In this document: piece after piece, positions 34,928 to 44,800 of the stretch | Layout of the letters: each line of letters opens with the position of its first letter | How positions within the stretch are numbered: the first letter of the stretch is position 1 | Source: Candidatus Bandiella woodruffii | GTDB taxonomy: Bacteria; Pseudomonadota; Alphaproteobacteria; Rickettsiales; Midichloriaceae | NCBI RefSeq assembly: GCF_034359465.1 | Contig: NZ_CP110820.1 | Location: 984,501 to 1,048,500, forward strand | Direction: 5' to 3' | DNA length: 64,000 nucleotides | Position numbers and translations under genes: made by a program | The notes under the pieces: model-generated | Told to the model about the DNA's origin: nothing | The model's input: the letters and a program-made list of their open reading frames with translations, nothing else | Databases searched by the model: none

Positions 34928-35342
34928 TATAAACCATGAATTGTTCCTTGATTTTAATCATTTGTATGCACGCAACAGCTGCATTTTTTCCATACTCCTC
35001 AGCACGTACAATGGCTTGTTCCATAGTATCAACCATCAACACCCCAAATCCCATTGGTAAGGAATAATATATGGAGATGTCCTGTAGCGCTCTGGCACAC
35101 TCCTTTATAATCACATCGTAATGCGAAGTTTCACCTCTTATAGCGCAACCCAAAGCTATCACTCCACTATACTCAAAAGATTCCAGCGCAATGTTAATAG
35201 AGCTCCCTAACTCAAACACCCCTGGAACTACAATTTTTTGGTAAAGAAGATTATTTTTCTGTAATTCCGGAATAACTGCTTGTAGCAAAGTCTCGGAGAT
35301 ATCTTTATAAAAATCCGCAATTGAAATTAAAACTTTTGTCAT
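34899..35342 (-). CDS. ribH: 6,7-dimethyl-8-ribityllumazine synthase
   Basis: RibH condenses the two riboflavin precursors and assembles into capsid-like shells. Starting at 35342 the protein has 147 residues with VPGVFELGSSINIAL, the conserved VIALGCAIRGETSHYDVI (catalytic histidine region) and PMGFGVLMVDTMEQAIVRA. The open frame extends upstream to 35441, but that part is the translation of tRNA-Leu, so 35342 is the start. Confidence 0.93.
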   Translation of the reverse strand: MTKVLISIADFYKDISETLLQAVIPELQKNNLLYQKIVVPGVFELGSSINIALESFEYSGVIALGCAIRGETSHYDVIIKECARALQDISIYYSLPMGFGVLMVDTMEQAIVRAEEYGKNAAVACIQMIKIKEQFMVYNDSGPSRFN

Positions 35343-35362
35343 TAAACCATGAATTACTAACT

Positions 35363-35447
35363 TGGTGCGGATGAAGGGACTTGAACCCCCAAGCCTTGCG
35401 GCACTAGATCCTAAGTCTAGCGCGTCTGCCAATTTCGCCACATCCGC
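35363..35447 (-). tRNA. tRNA-Leu (anticodon UAG)
   Basis: Minus-strand gene starting GCGGATGTGGCGAAATTGGC, with an acceptor stem closed by CATCCGC and an encoded CCA. The anticodon loop CTTAGGA gives UAG. A long variable arm (TGCCGCAAGGCTT) and T-arm GGGGGTTCAAGTCCC identify a class II leucine tRNA of 85 nt. Confidence 0.96.
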
Positions 35448-35578
35448 TAAATAAACTAATTTATTCCTATATTACTTTTATTATTTTGTAAAATAAGTAC
35501 AATGCACATTAATCTATTAAACAAAATAGAAAATACACTGAATAAAATTTAAATCAAGAAATTATTGAAAAACTTGCT

Positions 35579-35911
35579 ATGACATACGTTGTTACAGATA
35601 AATGTATTAGGTGCAAATATACGGATTGCGTTGAAGTGTGTCCAGTGGACTGCTTTTACGAAGGCAAGAATATGCTGGTGATTAACCCTGAAGAATGTAT
35701 TGATTGTGGGGTATGTGTGCCTGAATGCCCTATTGGAGCCATTGAACCTGAATCAGAAAAACTGATCAAATGGTTGGAATTAAACAAAGCATATTCTGAT
35801 ATTTGGCCTAATATTACCGATAAGAAAGAGGCTATGCCAGATGCAGAAAAACATGAAGGCGAAGAAATGAAGTACGAAAAATATTTTGAAGAAAACCTTA
35901 AAGACAAATAA
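35579..35911 (+). CDS. fdxA: ferredoxin FdxA (3Fe-4S/4Fe-4S)
   Basis: FdxA is a seven-iron ferredoxin for electron transfer. The 110-residue protein has cysteines in [21 protein letters not shown] (the 3Fe-4S arrangement with a spaced second cysteine) and [12 protein letters not shown] (4Fe-4S), followed by an acidic tail that is usual in alphaproteobacteria. Length is normal for the family. Confidence 0.93.
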   Translation: MTYVVTDKCIRCKYTDCVEVCPVDCFYEGKNMLVINPEECIDCGVCVPECPIGAIEPESEKLIKWLELNKAYSDIWPNITDKKEAMPDAEKHEGEEMKYEKYFEENLKDK

Positions 35912-35977
35912 TCCTAGCATATATACTTTGTGTCTTTTAAGTTTTTACAGGAAAACCATAGTGAATTAAGTTAATGA

Positions 35978-36088
35978 ATGGACGTATCTAGGAAAGAACA
36001 ATCAAAAGAGCCAAAAAAGAGTGATGAAATATTTCTATTCATAAATGCCCAACGTTATGATAGCATACCCAGAATGTATAAAAAGTAA
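35978..36088 (+). CDS. possible 36-residue small protein
   Basis: A short open frame in the fdxA-fumC gap, starting MDVSRKEQSKEPKKSDE and ending RYDSIPRMYKK. It has a charged half then EIFLFINAQ. No family is recognised and no ribosome-binding site stands out. It could be chance. Confidence 0.25.
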   Translation: MDVSRKEQSKEPKKSDEIFLFINAQRYDSIPRMYKK

Positions 36089-36104
36089 GTAGTTATTTTA
36101 ATTT

Positions 36105-37499
36105 ATGGAAAAATTTAGGGTTGAATCAGATACGATGGGTGAAATAAAAGTCCCTATGGATAAATACTGGGGGGCACAATCAGAAAGATCATTGGAAAAT
36201 TTTAAAATAGGCATCGAAAAAATGCCAAAAGCTCTGATATATGCTTTAGCCCAACAAAAAAAAGCTGCAGCTCTTGCAAATCTGGATATAGGGAAGCTGG
36301 AATCTAAAATTGCATATGCGATCGCCAAAGCTGTCGATAGAATTTTAGATGGAGAGTTTGACTCCCATTTTCCATTATCTGTATGGCAAACTGGTTCTGG
36401 TACCCAAACCAATATGAATATTAATGAGGTAATCTCCAATATTTCAATTGAATCGCTTGGTGGAGCATTGGGAAGCAAAACCCCTGTGCACCCAAACGAC
36501 CACGTAAATATGTGTCAATCATCAAATGACACGTTTCCAACCGCTATGCATATTGCAGCTGTGACAGAAATTAACCAAAAGTTATTCCCAGCTCTTTCAC
36601 ACTTAAAATCAGCATTAGATGCAAAAGTAAGCCTATTTAAAGATATTATAAAGATAGGCAGAACTCATTTGCAGGATGCCACCCCTCTTACGTTAGCTCA
36701 GGAGTTTTCTGGTTATGCAACGCAAATTAAGTACGCCATAAGTCGCATAAAGCAAAATCTACCAAGCCTTCTCCAGCTCGCTCAAGGTGGAACAGCGGTT
36801 GGTACTGGGATTAATTGCAGCCAAAGTTTTATTGATAATTTTATCAAACATATCAATGAAATGACGGGCTTTGAGTTTGCCACGTCAGAAAATAAATTTG
36901 AATCATTAGCCACTTGCGATGCATTGGTGCAAGCAAGTGGAGCATTAAACACTTTAGCTGTAAGTTTAATGAAAATTGCCAATGATATTAGATTTTTGGC
37001 ATCTGGGCCAAGGTGTGGGCTTGGCGAACTGAAAATTCCTGAAAATGAGCCAGGTTCCTCAATTATGCCAGGCAAAGTAAACCCCACACAATGCGAAGCC
37101 ATCACGATGGTTGCAGCTCAAGTAATGGGCAACCACGCTACAATTACATTAGCCGGCTCAAACGGCCATTTCGAGCTTAACGTATTTAGACCTGTTATTA
37201 TATATAATTTCTTGCAATCTGTTACTTTACTTTCAAATGCTATTATAAGCTTTACTAATCAATGTGTAGTAGGAATTGAGGCAAATGAAGAAAGAATAGA
37301 TAAATTGCTGCATGAATCTCTTATGCTTGTAACTGCTTTAAACCCATATATAGGTTACGACAACGCAGCGAAAATTGCGAAAAATGCTCACAAAAAGAAC
37401 ATTACTTTAAAACAGTCAGCGATTGATCTGAATTTAGTTTCTGGTGAAGATTTTGATAAGTGGATTAACCCAAAGGATATGATCAAACTCCAAGATTAA
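36105..37499 (+). CDS. fumC: class II fumarate hydratase
   Basis: FumC interconverts fumarate and malate in the TCA cycle. The 464-residue protein has the [10 protein letters not shown] and [21 protein letters not shown] blocks, TTLR-type [13 protein letters not shown] near residue 184 and the family signature [15 protein letters not shown] near residue 316. Length is exactly as expected. It precedes nth by 5 bp. Confidence 0.95.
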   Translation: MEKFRVESDTMGEIKVPMDKYWGAQSERSLENFKIGIEKMPKALIYALAQQKKAAALANLDIGKLESKIAYAIAKAVDRILDGEFDSHFPLSVWQTGSGTQTNMNINEVISNISIESLGGALGSKTPVHPNDHVNMCQSSNDTFPTAMHIAAVTEINQKLFPALSHLKSALDAKVSLFKDIIKIGRTHLQDATPLTLAQEFSGYATQIKYAISRIKQNLPSLLQLAQGGTAVGTGINCSQSFIDNFIKHINEMTGFEFATSENKFESLATCDALVQASGALNTLAVSLMKIANDIRFLASGPRCGLGELKIPENEPGSSIMPGKVNPTQCEAITMVAAQVMGNHATITLAGSNGHFELNVFRPVIIYNFLQSVTLLSNAIISFTNQCVVGIEANEERIDKLLHESLMLVTALNPYIGYDNAAKIAKNAHKKNITLKQSAIDLNLVSGEDFDKWINPKDMIKLQD

Positions 37500-37504
37500 A
37501 ATTT

Positions 37505-38143
37505 ATGCAAAAAAAATCTGTTGATGAGATGTTTTCAAGGTTCAGCAAAAGAGAACCAAAACCAAGAATTGAACTCCATTACAGCAATAACTTCACATTG
37601 TTCGTAGCGGTAGTGCTCTCAGCTCAATCCACAGATAAGGGTGTAAATAAAATTACCCCCGATTTATTCCATGAAGCAGACAACCCATTTAAAATGCTTT
37701 TGCTAGGTGAAACAAGACTAAAAGAACATATAAAAAGCATAGGTCTTTATAATTCAAAGGCAAAAAATATCATAAAAGCCTGCGAGATAATGGTGAATAA
37801 GCACAACAATCAATTGCCAGATAATTTCGATGATTTATGTGCCTTACCAGGAGTTGGAAGAAAAAGCGCCAATGTACTGATGAACTCTCTGTTTGGTCAC
37901 CACACCATAGCCGTCGATACTCATGTGTTTAGGGTGAGTAATCGTATGGGGTTGTGTAAAACAAAGACCCCAGATGCGACTGAAAAAGCGTTGCATAAAA
38001 AAATTCCGGCAAAGTGGAAAAATTATGCGCACCATTGGCTGGTTTTGCATGGCAGATATGTTTGCAAAGCAAGAAACCCTATGTGTTCAGATTGCATTGT
38101 TGCAGATATATGTGAATTTAAAAATAGGAGAGTGTTGCCATAA
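37505..38143 (+). CDS. nth: endonuclease III
   Basis: Nth removes oxidised pyrimidines from DNA. The 212-residue protein has the helix-hairpin-helix LPGVGRKSANV with its catalytic lysine near residue 119, VDTHVFRVSNRMG with the catalytic aspartate, and the iron-sulfur loop C-x6-C-x2-C-x5-C (CKARNPMCSDCIVADIC). The last four codons (RVLP) and the stop come from the IS1-a left end inserted at 38130, so the original C-terminal tail has been swapped for a few IS-encoded residues without touching the catalytic core. Confidence 0.93.
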   Translation: MQKKSVDEMFSRFSKREPKPRIELHYSNNFTLFVAVVLSAQSTDKGVNKITPDLFHEADNPFKMLLLGETRLKEHIKSIGLYNSKAKNIIKACEIMVNKHNNQLPDNFDDLCALPGVGRKSANVLMNSLFGHHTIAVDTHVFRVSNRMGLCKTKTPDATEKALHKKIPAKWKNYAHHWLVLHGRYVCKARNPMCSDCIVADICEFKNRRVLP

Positions 38144-38912
38144 GATAGATAAGATGCTAAAATGAATATAGCGAGCAACAAAGAAAATAGAAATATGAAT
38201 ACAGAGTGTAAAAAATGCAGTAGCAGTAAATACGTTAAGAATGGTAATATTATGGGTATGCAAAGGTATAAATGCAAAGAGTGTGTATGTAATTTTACAA
38301 GCACTAAATTAAGAGGCTGTTCGCCAGAGATGAAGGCTCTGGCAGTGTTATTGTACAGCATGGGAAAAAGTAGCTTTAGATGGCTAGGGAAATTATTTAA
38401 AGTAGCTCATACTAGCGTATATAAGTGGATAATACTGTATGCTAAAAAGATACCAAGACCAACAGTGCCGGAAGAATTGAGAGAAGTTGAAATAGATGAG
38501 ATGTGGCATTTTGTAGATTCAAAAAAACAAATTATGGATATGGAAAGCCTATAGTAGGGAGCTCAAGAGAGTTGTTGCCTGGGTGGTTGGTAAGCGTAAC
38601 GTTACAACCTTTAGAAAATTGTGGAAAATCATAAGTAGAGATAATTGCACTTATTACACAGACGATTGGTCTGTTTATTCAGAGGTTATACCTCGCCATC
38701 AACATGTTGTTGGCAAACAACATACACTCTCAATTGAGTCCAATAACTCAAACACAAGGCACAGAATTGCAAGAATGACCAGAAAAACAAAGGTGGTTTC
38801 AAAATCTGAAGAAGTTGTCGATCTTACGATTAAGCTCTGGGTACATTTTGAGGATAACAATAATTTCCTAAGTGAGCAGGGCAATTTTATATCTATCTTT
38901 GGCTAACACTCT
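38130..38912 (+). mobile_element. IS1-a element, complete ends
   Basis: Left end GAGTGTTGCCATAAGATAG and right end GGCTAACACTCT are both present. It is inserted at the 3' end of nth. AAAATAG occurs on both flanks and may be the rest of a target duplication. The slippery run has seven A residues, as in the 15.8-kb copy. Confidence 0.9.
38162..38906 (+). pseudogene. IS1-a transposase with A7 run
   Basis: Frame A runs 38162-38554 and frame B (VVAWVVGKRNVTT onward) ends at 38906. With seven A residues, frame A ends KKQIMDMESL and a -1 slip does not reach the DDE frame, whereas the 57-kb copy with eight A residues would. Two residue changes in the zinc-finger region (CKECVCNF, IMGMQ) also set this copy apart. 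Confidence 0.75.
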
Positions 38913-38984
38913 GTAAAATAGATCATGCATAACTTGAGTGTGAGACGCGTACAAAAAGTTATCTGTCGTCTATAATAAAAAAAA

Positions 38985-39140
38985 TTGAGTGCTTTTATTG
39001 GCCTAAATCATGCAATTAGGTTATCAGGTAAAAGTGTTAGAGGACGTTCAGGAATTGCCAAAATGGGTAGTAATATATTGCGTAAAGCCTTGTTTTATCC
39101 GCTATGGCTGCTTCTAGATTCAATCCTCTTATGAACTTGT
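38985..39140 (+). pseudogene. IS110-family transposase relic
   Basis: A plus-strand frame reads LSAFIGLNHAIRLSGKSVRG and RSGIAKMGSNILRKALFYP, the C-terminal transposase_20 region of IS110-type proteins. A 1-nt loss then shifts to AMAASRFNPLMN. Nothing upstream or downstream of the element survives in place. Confidence 0.65.
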
Positions 39141-39250
39141 TATTGTGCAAAGTATATTGACACACATGCATATCTTTTGTACACTACCCACCATGCTCAT
39201 ATCTAATATATGTAGCATAAAATAAAATTGTGAAATTTTTGGGAGATACA

Positions 39251-39799
39251 ATGAAGAAATTAATGGTATTTGCATTCTTGTCTATGTTGTCTGCTTGTGG
39301 TAGTACATCAAATTTACAAAAGACACAAAATCTTGCGACTAACCAGGATATAAGTAGCTATAGTTGTGTGACGGTTGATGACTTTTCTCACGACGCCGGC
39401 AAGCCAAACAATGATGACACAATGAAATTAAGAGGCAAAATATTTGCCGACACTATAGCTGACGAAATTAAATCAAAGAAAGTATTTGATGAGGTTGAGC
39501 GCGGGGGTGGGGGCAGCAAAACGAATTCATGTCTGCTTATCGATGGCGAAATAATAAAATGCGATGAAGGTAATGCTGCTGCGCGCATGCTTATTGGTTT
39601 AGGAGCTGGAAGTTCTTATTTTGATGCAAACGTTTTCTTCAAGGATAGTAAGACGAAAGAGGTATTGGGAGAAATTAAGGTTAGCCAAATGAGTTGGGCA
39701 TTAGGAGGCGCACTTGCTGCTGGCCAGGATGTCTTGTCCTACATGAAAGCAGCATCTTCGAAAATTGCCCGCGAATTGGCATCGGCTAAAAAACAATAG
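39251..39799 (+). CDS. predicted lipoprotein, DUF4410-like
   Basis: Starting at 39251 the protein has 182 residues. It has a lipoprotein signal (MKKLMVFAFLSMLSACGS) whose cysteine would be lipidated, then a domain with FADTIADEIKSKKVFDEV, CLLIDGEIIKC and ARMLIGLGAGSSYFDANVFF, a pattern resembling the DUF4410 family. An in-frame ATG at 39230 is preceded by no better signal and adds a non-signal leader. Location is probably the inner leaflet of the outer membrane. Function unknown; a strong hairpin follows the stop. Confidence 0.7.
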   Translation: MKKLMVFAFLSMLSACGSTSNLQKTQNLATNQDISSYSCVTVDDFSHDAGKPNNDDTMKLRGKIFADTIADEIKSKKVFDEVERGGGGSKTNSCLLIDGEIIKCDEGNAAARMLIGLGAGSSYFDANVFFKDSKTKEVLGEIKVSQMSWALGGALAAGQDVLSYMKAASSKIARELASAKKQ

Positions 39800-39823
39800 A
39801 TATCTTACATAGCTTATGCATGC

Positions 39824-39854
39824 AGTCCCTCCGTCAAATTTTGATGGAGGGACT
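39824..39854. terminator. strong hairpin between convergent genes
   Basis: AGTCCCTCCGTCAA and TTGATGGAGGGACT form a 14-bp stem with one G-T pair and a 3-nt loop. It lies between a plus-strand lipoprotein gene and a convergent coiled-coil gene, the position of a bidirectional terminator. The T tract on either side is weak. Confidence 0.55.
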
Positions 39855-39879
39855 AGGGTATACTCTTCCCTCGATGAGG

Positions 39880-40598
39880 CTAGTTGATTTTCCTCATCTC
39901 TTCTAAGAGAGCCTCTTGTATTTTAGTAAACTTCTCTATTTGCTCTTGAGATTTTTGTGCTTCCTGGTACATCGCAACAATTTTATCAGTTATATCCTCA
40001 CTCTTGACTTCTTGCAATGCTGAGTTATCTACTACAGCGTTTTCCTGCTCATAAAAAACTTGTGCGTCATTCATAACTTGATTGTTATTTGCGGTATACT
40101 GCTGAACAACTGCCTGACTTTCTAATTCCAATCTCTGCACTTCTTCTTGCAGTACATTTGTTCTTGACAGTAGTTCTTTTTCTTGGGCTAAGTATTGTTC
40201 TTCACGTAAACTTAGTGCGTCTGCCCTCTCTTTATATTCATTTTGCATAGCCTCTATTCTCTCGTTAACTTCGGGTAGATTGAGTGGATTTTCTTGACGC
40301 ATATCCTGAATTATTTGTTCCATTTCTGTTCTAGAATTGGTCAAATCTAACCTATCCTGTACCAGCATTTCTCGAACGTTGTCAAGGCTTGCCTTGTCTT
40401 CAATTAACCCTCTTGCTTCTTCATGTAGTTTTGTTGTTCTTGTGGTAAAATCATCTATTCTCTGCTCTCTCTGCTCCTTATCATTATAAAACCCTCCGTA
40501 AACATCATCAAATGTTTTAGATTGATCTAACATTGGTGGATTATCTGGCTGAGGTGTTTCTGGTGTTTTCCACAAAAGATTAGTAATCCCATCTCTTA
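39880..40598 (-). pseudogene. coiled-coil protein, 5' end cut by a MITE
   Basis: About 240 residues, dominated by heptad-like coiled coil (for example LREEQYLAQEKELLSRTNVL) from about residue 20 to 215. The frame is open right up to the MITE at 40600, reading VRDGITNLLWKTPETPQPDN, with no start before a TTG at 40575. So this is most likely the C-terminal part of a longer gene whose upstream part has been removed. I do not recognise the family. Confidence 0.6.
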
Positions 40599-40599
40599 C

Positions 40600-40728
40600 G
40601 GTTCTGTCGCATCTGTTAATTTTTGAAATAAAAAGTAAAAATTAAGAATTTTTAACTCCCGATTTTCCGCACTTTGAAATTTTCACTTTTCACTTTTTGC
40701 ACTGAATTTTCACAGATGCGACAGAACC
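40600..40728 (-). mobile_element. MITE copy 4 (129 bp)
   Basis: Same 17-bp inverted ends as the other copies, reverse orientation, identical in layout to copy 3. It interrupts a coiled-coil gene on its left and joins an IS5-D fragment on its right. Confidence 0.88.
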
Positions 40729-40843
40729 GAAAAATGTCATCAGCGCATCAAATAATAATGGTATGTTTGGATCAATTGGTTGGTAGTGAGCATCAATATC
40801 GCAAATTTAAGGAGCTGTTTAATTTTGGGGCAGCAGAGCAAGA
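40729..40843 (+). mobile_element. IS5-D transposase 5' fragment
   Basis: About 115 bp identical to the start of the IS5-D transposase at 59579-59693 (MSSAHQIIMVCLDQL to AAEQE). It stops at an IS6-C terminal repeat. Confidence 0.85.
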
Positions 40844-40924
40844 GGCTCTGTCGCATCTGTAATATGATGCAAAAACTTTCAAATTATTTGTATATTTTTC
40901 CATTAAGCAGTTAGTGAAAGAAAT
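40844..40924 (-). mobile_element. IS6-C right-end remnant (81 bp), second copy
   Basis: Same 81 bp and same inner break point (AAAGAAAT) as 29473-29553. Here it abuts the left end of a full IS6-C, where the other abuts a MITE. MITE and IS6-C share their first 18 bases, so recombination within the terminal repeat explains the swap. Confidence 0.82.
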
Positions 40925-41756
40925 GGTTCTGTCGCATCTGTTGAAACACATAAGAATTTTTGATATTCTGAAAGAAATAGTTGCTGGTAATAATGTTTAA
41001 AGTAGACCCAAAATTAATGAAGTATTTTAAGAACCATGAATATGGCGCAGAAATCATTATGGTATCGCTGTATATGAAAGGAAGATATTCTTTAAGTTAC
41101 AGAGAGATAGAAGAGATAGGCGGGTTGAGAGGACTCAACATAGATCACGCCACTCTACAAAGATGGGTAGTAAAGTTTATGCCAATACTTGAAGGAAGAT
41201 TCAGAAAAAGAAAAAAGCCAGTCAACGGCAGCTGGAGAATGGACGAGACATATATCAAGGTTAAAGGTAAATGGGTCTATTTGTATAGAGCAGTTGATAA
41301 ATACGGGGATACCATAGATTTTATGCTAAGAGCAAAAAGAGATAAAAGGGCAGCTAAAGCGTTTTTCAGGAAAGCAATTAAATCTAGTGGCCAGCCTATA
41401 AAGGTTAATATAGATAAAAGTGGCTCTAATACTTCTGCTTTGAATTCGATCAATAAGCCATTATCTAAAGAAGACCAAATAGAAATTAGGCATAACAAAT
41501 ATCTAAACAATAGGATAGAAGGCGATCACAGATTTGTAAAGAAACGAACTAGACCGATGCTTGGTTTCAAATCCTTTAGAAGTGCCGCCAGGACTATTGC
41601 AGGAATAGAGCTCTTGCACATGATTAAAAAAGGACAACTTGCTGACAATGACAATTATAATTCTGACTTTGATAAATTTCTTTCACTAACTGCTTAATGG
41701 AAAAATATACAAATAATTTGAAAGTTTTTGCATCATATTACAGATGCGACAGAGCC
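40925..41756 (+). mobile_element. IS6-C element, complete, 832 bp
   Basis: Left end GGTTCTGTCGCATCTGT and right end ACAGATGCGACAGAGCC. The flanks do not repeat each other. Immediately right of it is a 12-bp match to the complement of the group II intron 5' end. Confidence 0.93.
40993..41697 (+). CDS. IS6-C transposase (intact)
   Basis: From the ATG at 40993 the protein has 234 residues: a helix-turn-helix region (LSYREIEEIGGLRGLNIDHA) and the IS6-type DDE domain with MDETYIKVKGKWVYLYRAVD, VNIDKSGSN and the closing glutamate near NNRIEGDH. A TTG at 40981 would add four residues. No damage is visible and the product matches the copies at 46247 and 47595. Confidence 0.9.
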   Translation: MFKVDPKLMKYFKNHEYGAEIIMVSLYMKGRYSLSYREIEEIGGLRGLNIDHATLQRWVVKFMPILEGRFRKRKKPVNGSWRMDETYIKVKGKWVYLYRAVDKYGDTIDFMLRAKRDKRAAKAFFRKAIKSSGQPIKVNIDKSGSNTSALNSINKPLSKEDQIEIRHNKYLNNRIEGDHRFVKKRTRPMLGFKSFRSAARTIAGIELLHMIKKGQLADNDNYNSDFDKFLSLTA

Positions 41757-41768
41757 TGCCCGGCGCAC
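41757..41768 (-). other. possible 12-bp scar of the group II intron 5' end
   Basis: TGCCCGGCGCAC is the exact complement of the first 12 bases of the intron at 16862. Its outer boundary coincides with the intron 5' boundary, and its inner side is cut by IS6-C. Confidence 0.4.
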
Positions 41769-41771
41769 ACA

Positions 41772-41808
41772 AAGATTCTTATCCCTTTCAACAGATGCGA
41801 CAGAACCC
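41772..41808 (-). mobile_element. diverged IS6-C-like left end
   Basis: On the minus strand GGTTCTGTCGCATCTGTTGA is followed by AAGGGATAAGAATCTTTG, related to but different from the IS6-C left end. It seems to be the solo end of a sister element. Confidence 0.6.
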
Positions 41809-41835
41809 TTTTTTTCTCATCTTCTCTATATTCAT

Positions 41836-41865
41836 TTAGCAATTCCAATAAATTCATGGTATAAT
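41836..41865 (+). promoter_or_regulatory. candidate promoter of the 1388-residue protein gene
   Basis: A perfect TATAAT at 41860-41865 lies 34 bp upstream of the ATG, with a weak TTAGCA about 18 bp before it. No ribosome-binding site stands out before the start. Confidence 0.35.
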
Positions 41866-41899
41866 TCTACTTAAGTAATTAATATTTTAATATTTTTAT

Positions 41900-44800
41900 A
41901 TGACTCCAAATGTACGTACATGGATGAATGACAAACGCGATCTAGCCTATATGGATTTTACTTTTGCAAGCGGCGGATATTTTTTACTAAGAGTAAATGG
42001 GCAATCTGCCGTTCTTAATATGATAGAGTCGTTTGGTGAGCCTGAGCAAGTTGTTGTTACTGATCAAGGTGTCTTATATAGACGCTACAACATTAGTGAT
42101 ATCCAAGCAATCAATATACATAATAGAATTGCAAGTGGTAAGACCAGTGATTATGATATTAGCTTTATTATACCTCAAAGCACTTTATCTTTAAATTTAG
42201 ATTTAAATAAATTTTACCGTAATGTGCGTGCATTCCAATACACAATTGACGGTCAGCTACATGTTTTTGCGCATGACGTTCAAGGCAACGTTTTTAAAAA
42301 TTTTAACAAGGTAGGTGGTAGTGATTACGTTACAAGTTATGATTTGATATCTAAAGATGGTGAAGTTCAAAACGACCTGTTATACTTTAATTGTAAGCAA
42401 TATAGAAAGGTTAGCGAAGATGATGTGAGTATACGCAATACGCTTAATCAAATATTTCAAGATTATGATCTGTATGTAGATAATTTGGATAAAGATAATT
42501 TAAACAAGGCTATTATTATTAGCAAGAACGCTGATGGTAACATTAGAGTCTTTGGCAATGTTAAGGAGAATAAACAATTATATACCGATGAAAAGTTAAC
42601 TTATTTTGATGAATTTTATGATCATGGATATGCAGGGACTACATTTGCAGGATGCCCAAAGGCTAAATTCGTAAAGTATTCAGATGGACGTATATATGAT
42701 AACATGTATAACGGAAAGATAAATGTTGCTAAGAGAAAGCAAGTAAGCGATGGTAGCGATCCATATTTCAAGAAAGCGGACATAACTTCAGCTAGTGAAA
42801 ATAATAGACAGTATGGCAACACTTTTAGCGATTCTGCATTGCGCGCTTTTGAGCACATGCCAAAATCTGAATACATCGGTCATAAACTCGGCTCATATTT
42901 TTATCCGCTCCTGAATTATAAAAACAGCTTTATTGATAAGCATGACGAGGAAATTGAAAAAATTACAAAAATATTTAGTCATGCTACTGCAAATCCGTTT
43001 GATAATTTGTATAGGGGCGATATGACAGAATATTTCTTGGCGCTTCAAGAGAGTGTGGTAAATATAAGAGAAAATGCCCTTAAGCTAAGCAAAGAAAATG
43101 ATTTAATTGTACATGATATCAACGATCTGCGCTCAATAATTGATAAGGTCATAGATAGTTCGCACAAGAAATACAGCGAAGATCCATACTTTGAGGCTAA
43201 GCGCGCTGAGCGAGCGCGTATTATTGACGGTGTGTTTAATAATTTGGTGCAAAAAAAAGATCATAGCGCATCACAACAAACTGATATTAATGATTGGCCT
43301 GATACTTATGTTAGTATTAATCCAGATAATGAAAAAATTCCTGTGGAAGTAAAAAGTGTTGATAAAAAGCTAATAGAAGGTCTAAACTACTATATAAGAA
43401 CCTCAGACAAAACTGCAATTACTGATTTTGTAGTAAAGCAATTATGGAATCAAAAAAGAAAATTAGATAAGTTAGATGCTGATACTAAGAAATACCATGA
43501 TAGTGTTGAGTACATAAAACACGGTAATAAACTAGAAGTTACAGAAGAAGATGGTGGAGATCAGAGTAGAGAAGAAACCAAGTCCAATGGCGCTAATGAG
43601 GAAGATGGTGGAGATCAGAATAGAGAAGAAACCAAGTCCAATGGCGCTAATGAGGAAGATGGTGGAGATCAGAGTAGAGAAGAAACCAAGTCCAATGGCG
43701 CTAATGAGGAAGATGGTGGAGATCAGAGTAGAGAAGAAACCAAGTCCAATGGCGCTAATGAGGAAGATGGTGGAGATCAGAATAGAGAAGAAACCAAGTC
43801 CAATGGCGCTAATGAGGAAGATATAGAAACAATAACGCGGTCGCAGCCCAAGGCAAAACCATTCAGTGAAATTACTAAAGCTACGAGAGCGCATAATTAC
43901 ATATCCGACATGAAGGTGCGTGATGAGCGCATCGAGGTGCAAAACAAAGTTGCTGAGCGCATAGGCATATCGGGCATCTTGGGAATTCAATTAGTTAAAA
44001 GCGATTTGTATAATGAGTTGTCAGAGCGCAAGAGATATAAAGAGAATGCTAAATCGTATGATGAGTTATTAGAGCGCAAGATGGATAAAGAGTATATTGA
44101 AAAATTAAAGAAGAACAAAGAATATAAAAGAGAATTTGAGATAAAATGTAGAGTCCATAAAGAATATATTGAAATAACAGAGCTTACTAAACCTACCGAA
44201 CATTATGAATGGGCCAGTAAATTATTAAATGACTTCATGTGTGATTATTCTTTACCTAAAGACAAATATAATGTTAACTATAAAGCGGTTGATAAAGATA
44301 TAAGGGCTTTAGATGAAATTTACTCGCTACTATCTAAGCATGGCTATTTATCTGCTACTCAAAAACATGCAGAGCAGTATGATGGTTGCAGTGTGAAAAA
44401 GGTAGATTTTAATTACACACCACACAATCTTTTTGAAAAAGGAGCTATTGATAAGTATATTATCAATCCACTGAGTAAATTAGACGTTAAGTTAGATTTG
44501 GAAAATAATAAGCCAGTAGTGACCAAAGAGGCGCAGCCTTGGTTTGATATAAAAAAGGTGACAGAACCTATTTTTAAGCTTTTCGAATCTAGGATTTGCG
44601 ATTTAAAATTTAATGAGGGCGCATCTTGGCACTCGCCACCTGAGACGCAACCAGAAGTTGAGCTGCTAAATCTGCGTCTTAAGCAATATGTCTCTGTCAT
44701 TAGAGGTGTTGAAAAAAGTGTCAAAGCGCTAGCAAAAGATGTTTTTCATAAAAAAGACAAAGAGTATATAATATGTCAGGATGGTAAATTAATACTTGAT

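Noticed and set aside
35343-35441. N-terminal extension of RibH beginning MAKLADALDLGSS
   Set aside because: This is the translation of tRNA-Leu; the protein start is the ATG at 35342.
43544-43822. CRISPR-like array
   Set aside because: The units are contiguous 54-bp coding repeats with no unique spacers.
43532-43990. Minus-strand 152-codon and plus-strand 91-codon open frames over the repeat block
   Set aside because: They exist only because a 54-bp in-frame repeat lacks stops in several frames; the 1388-residue frame explains the region.
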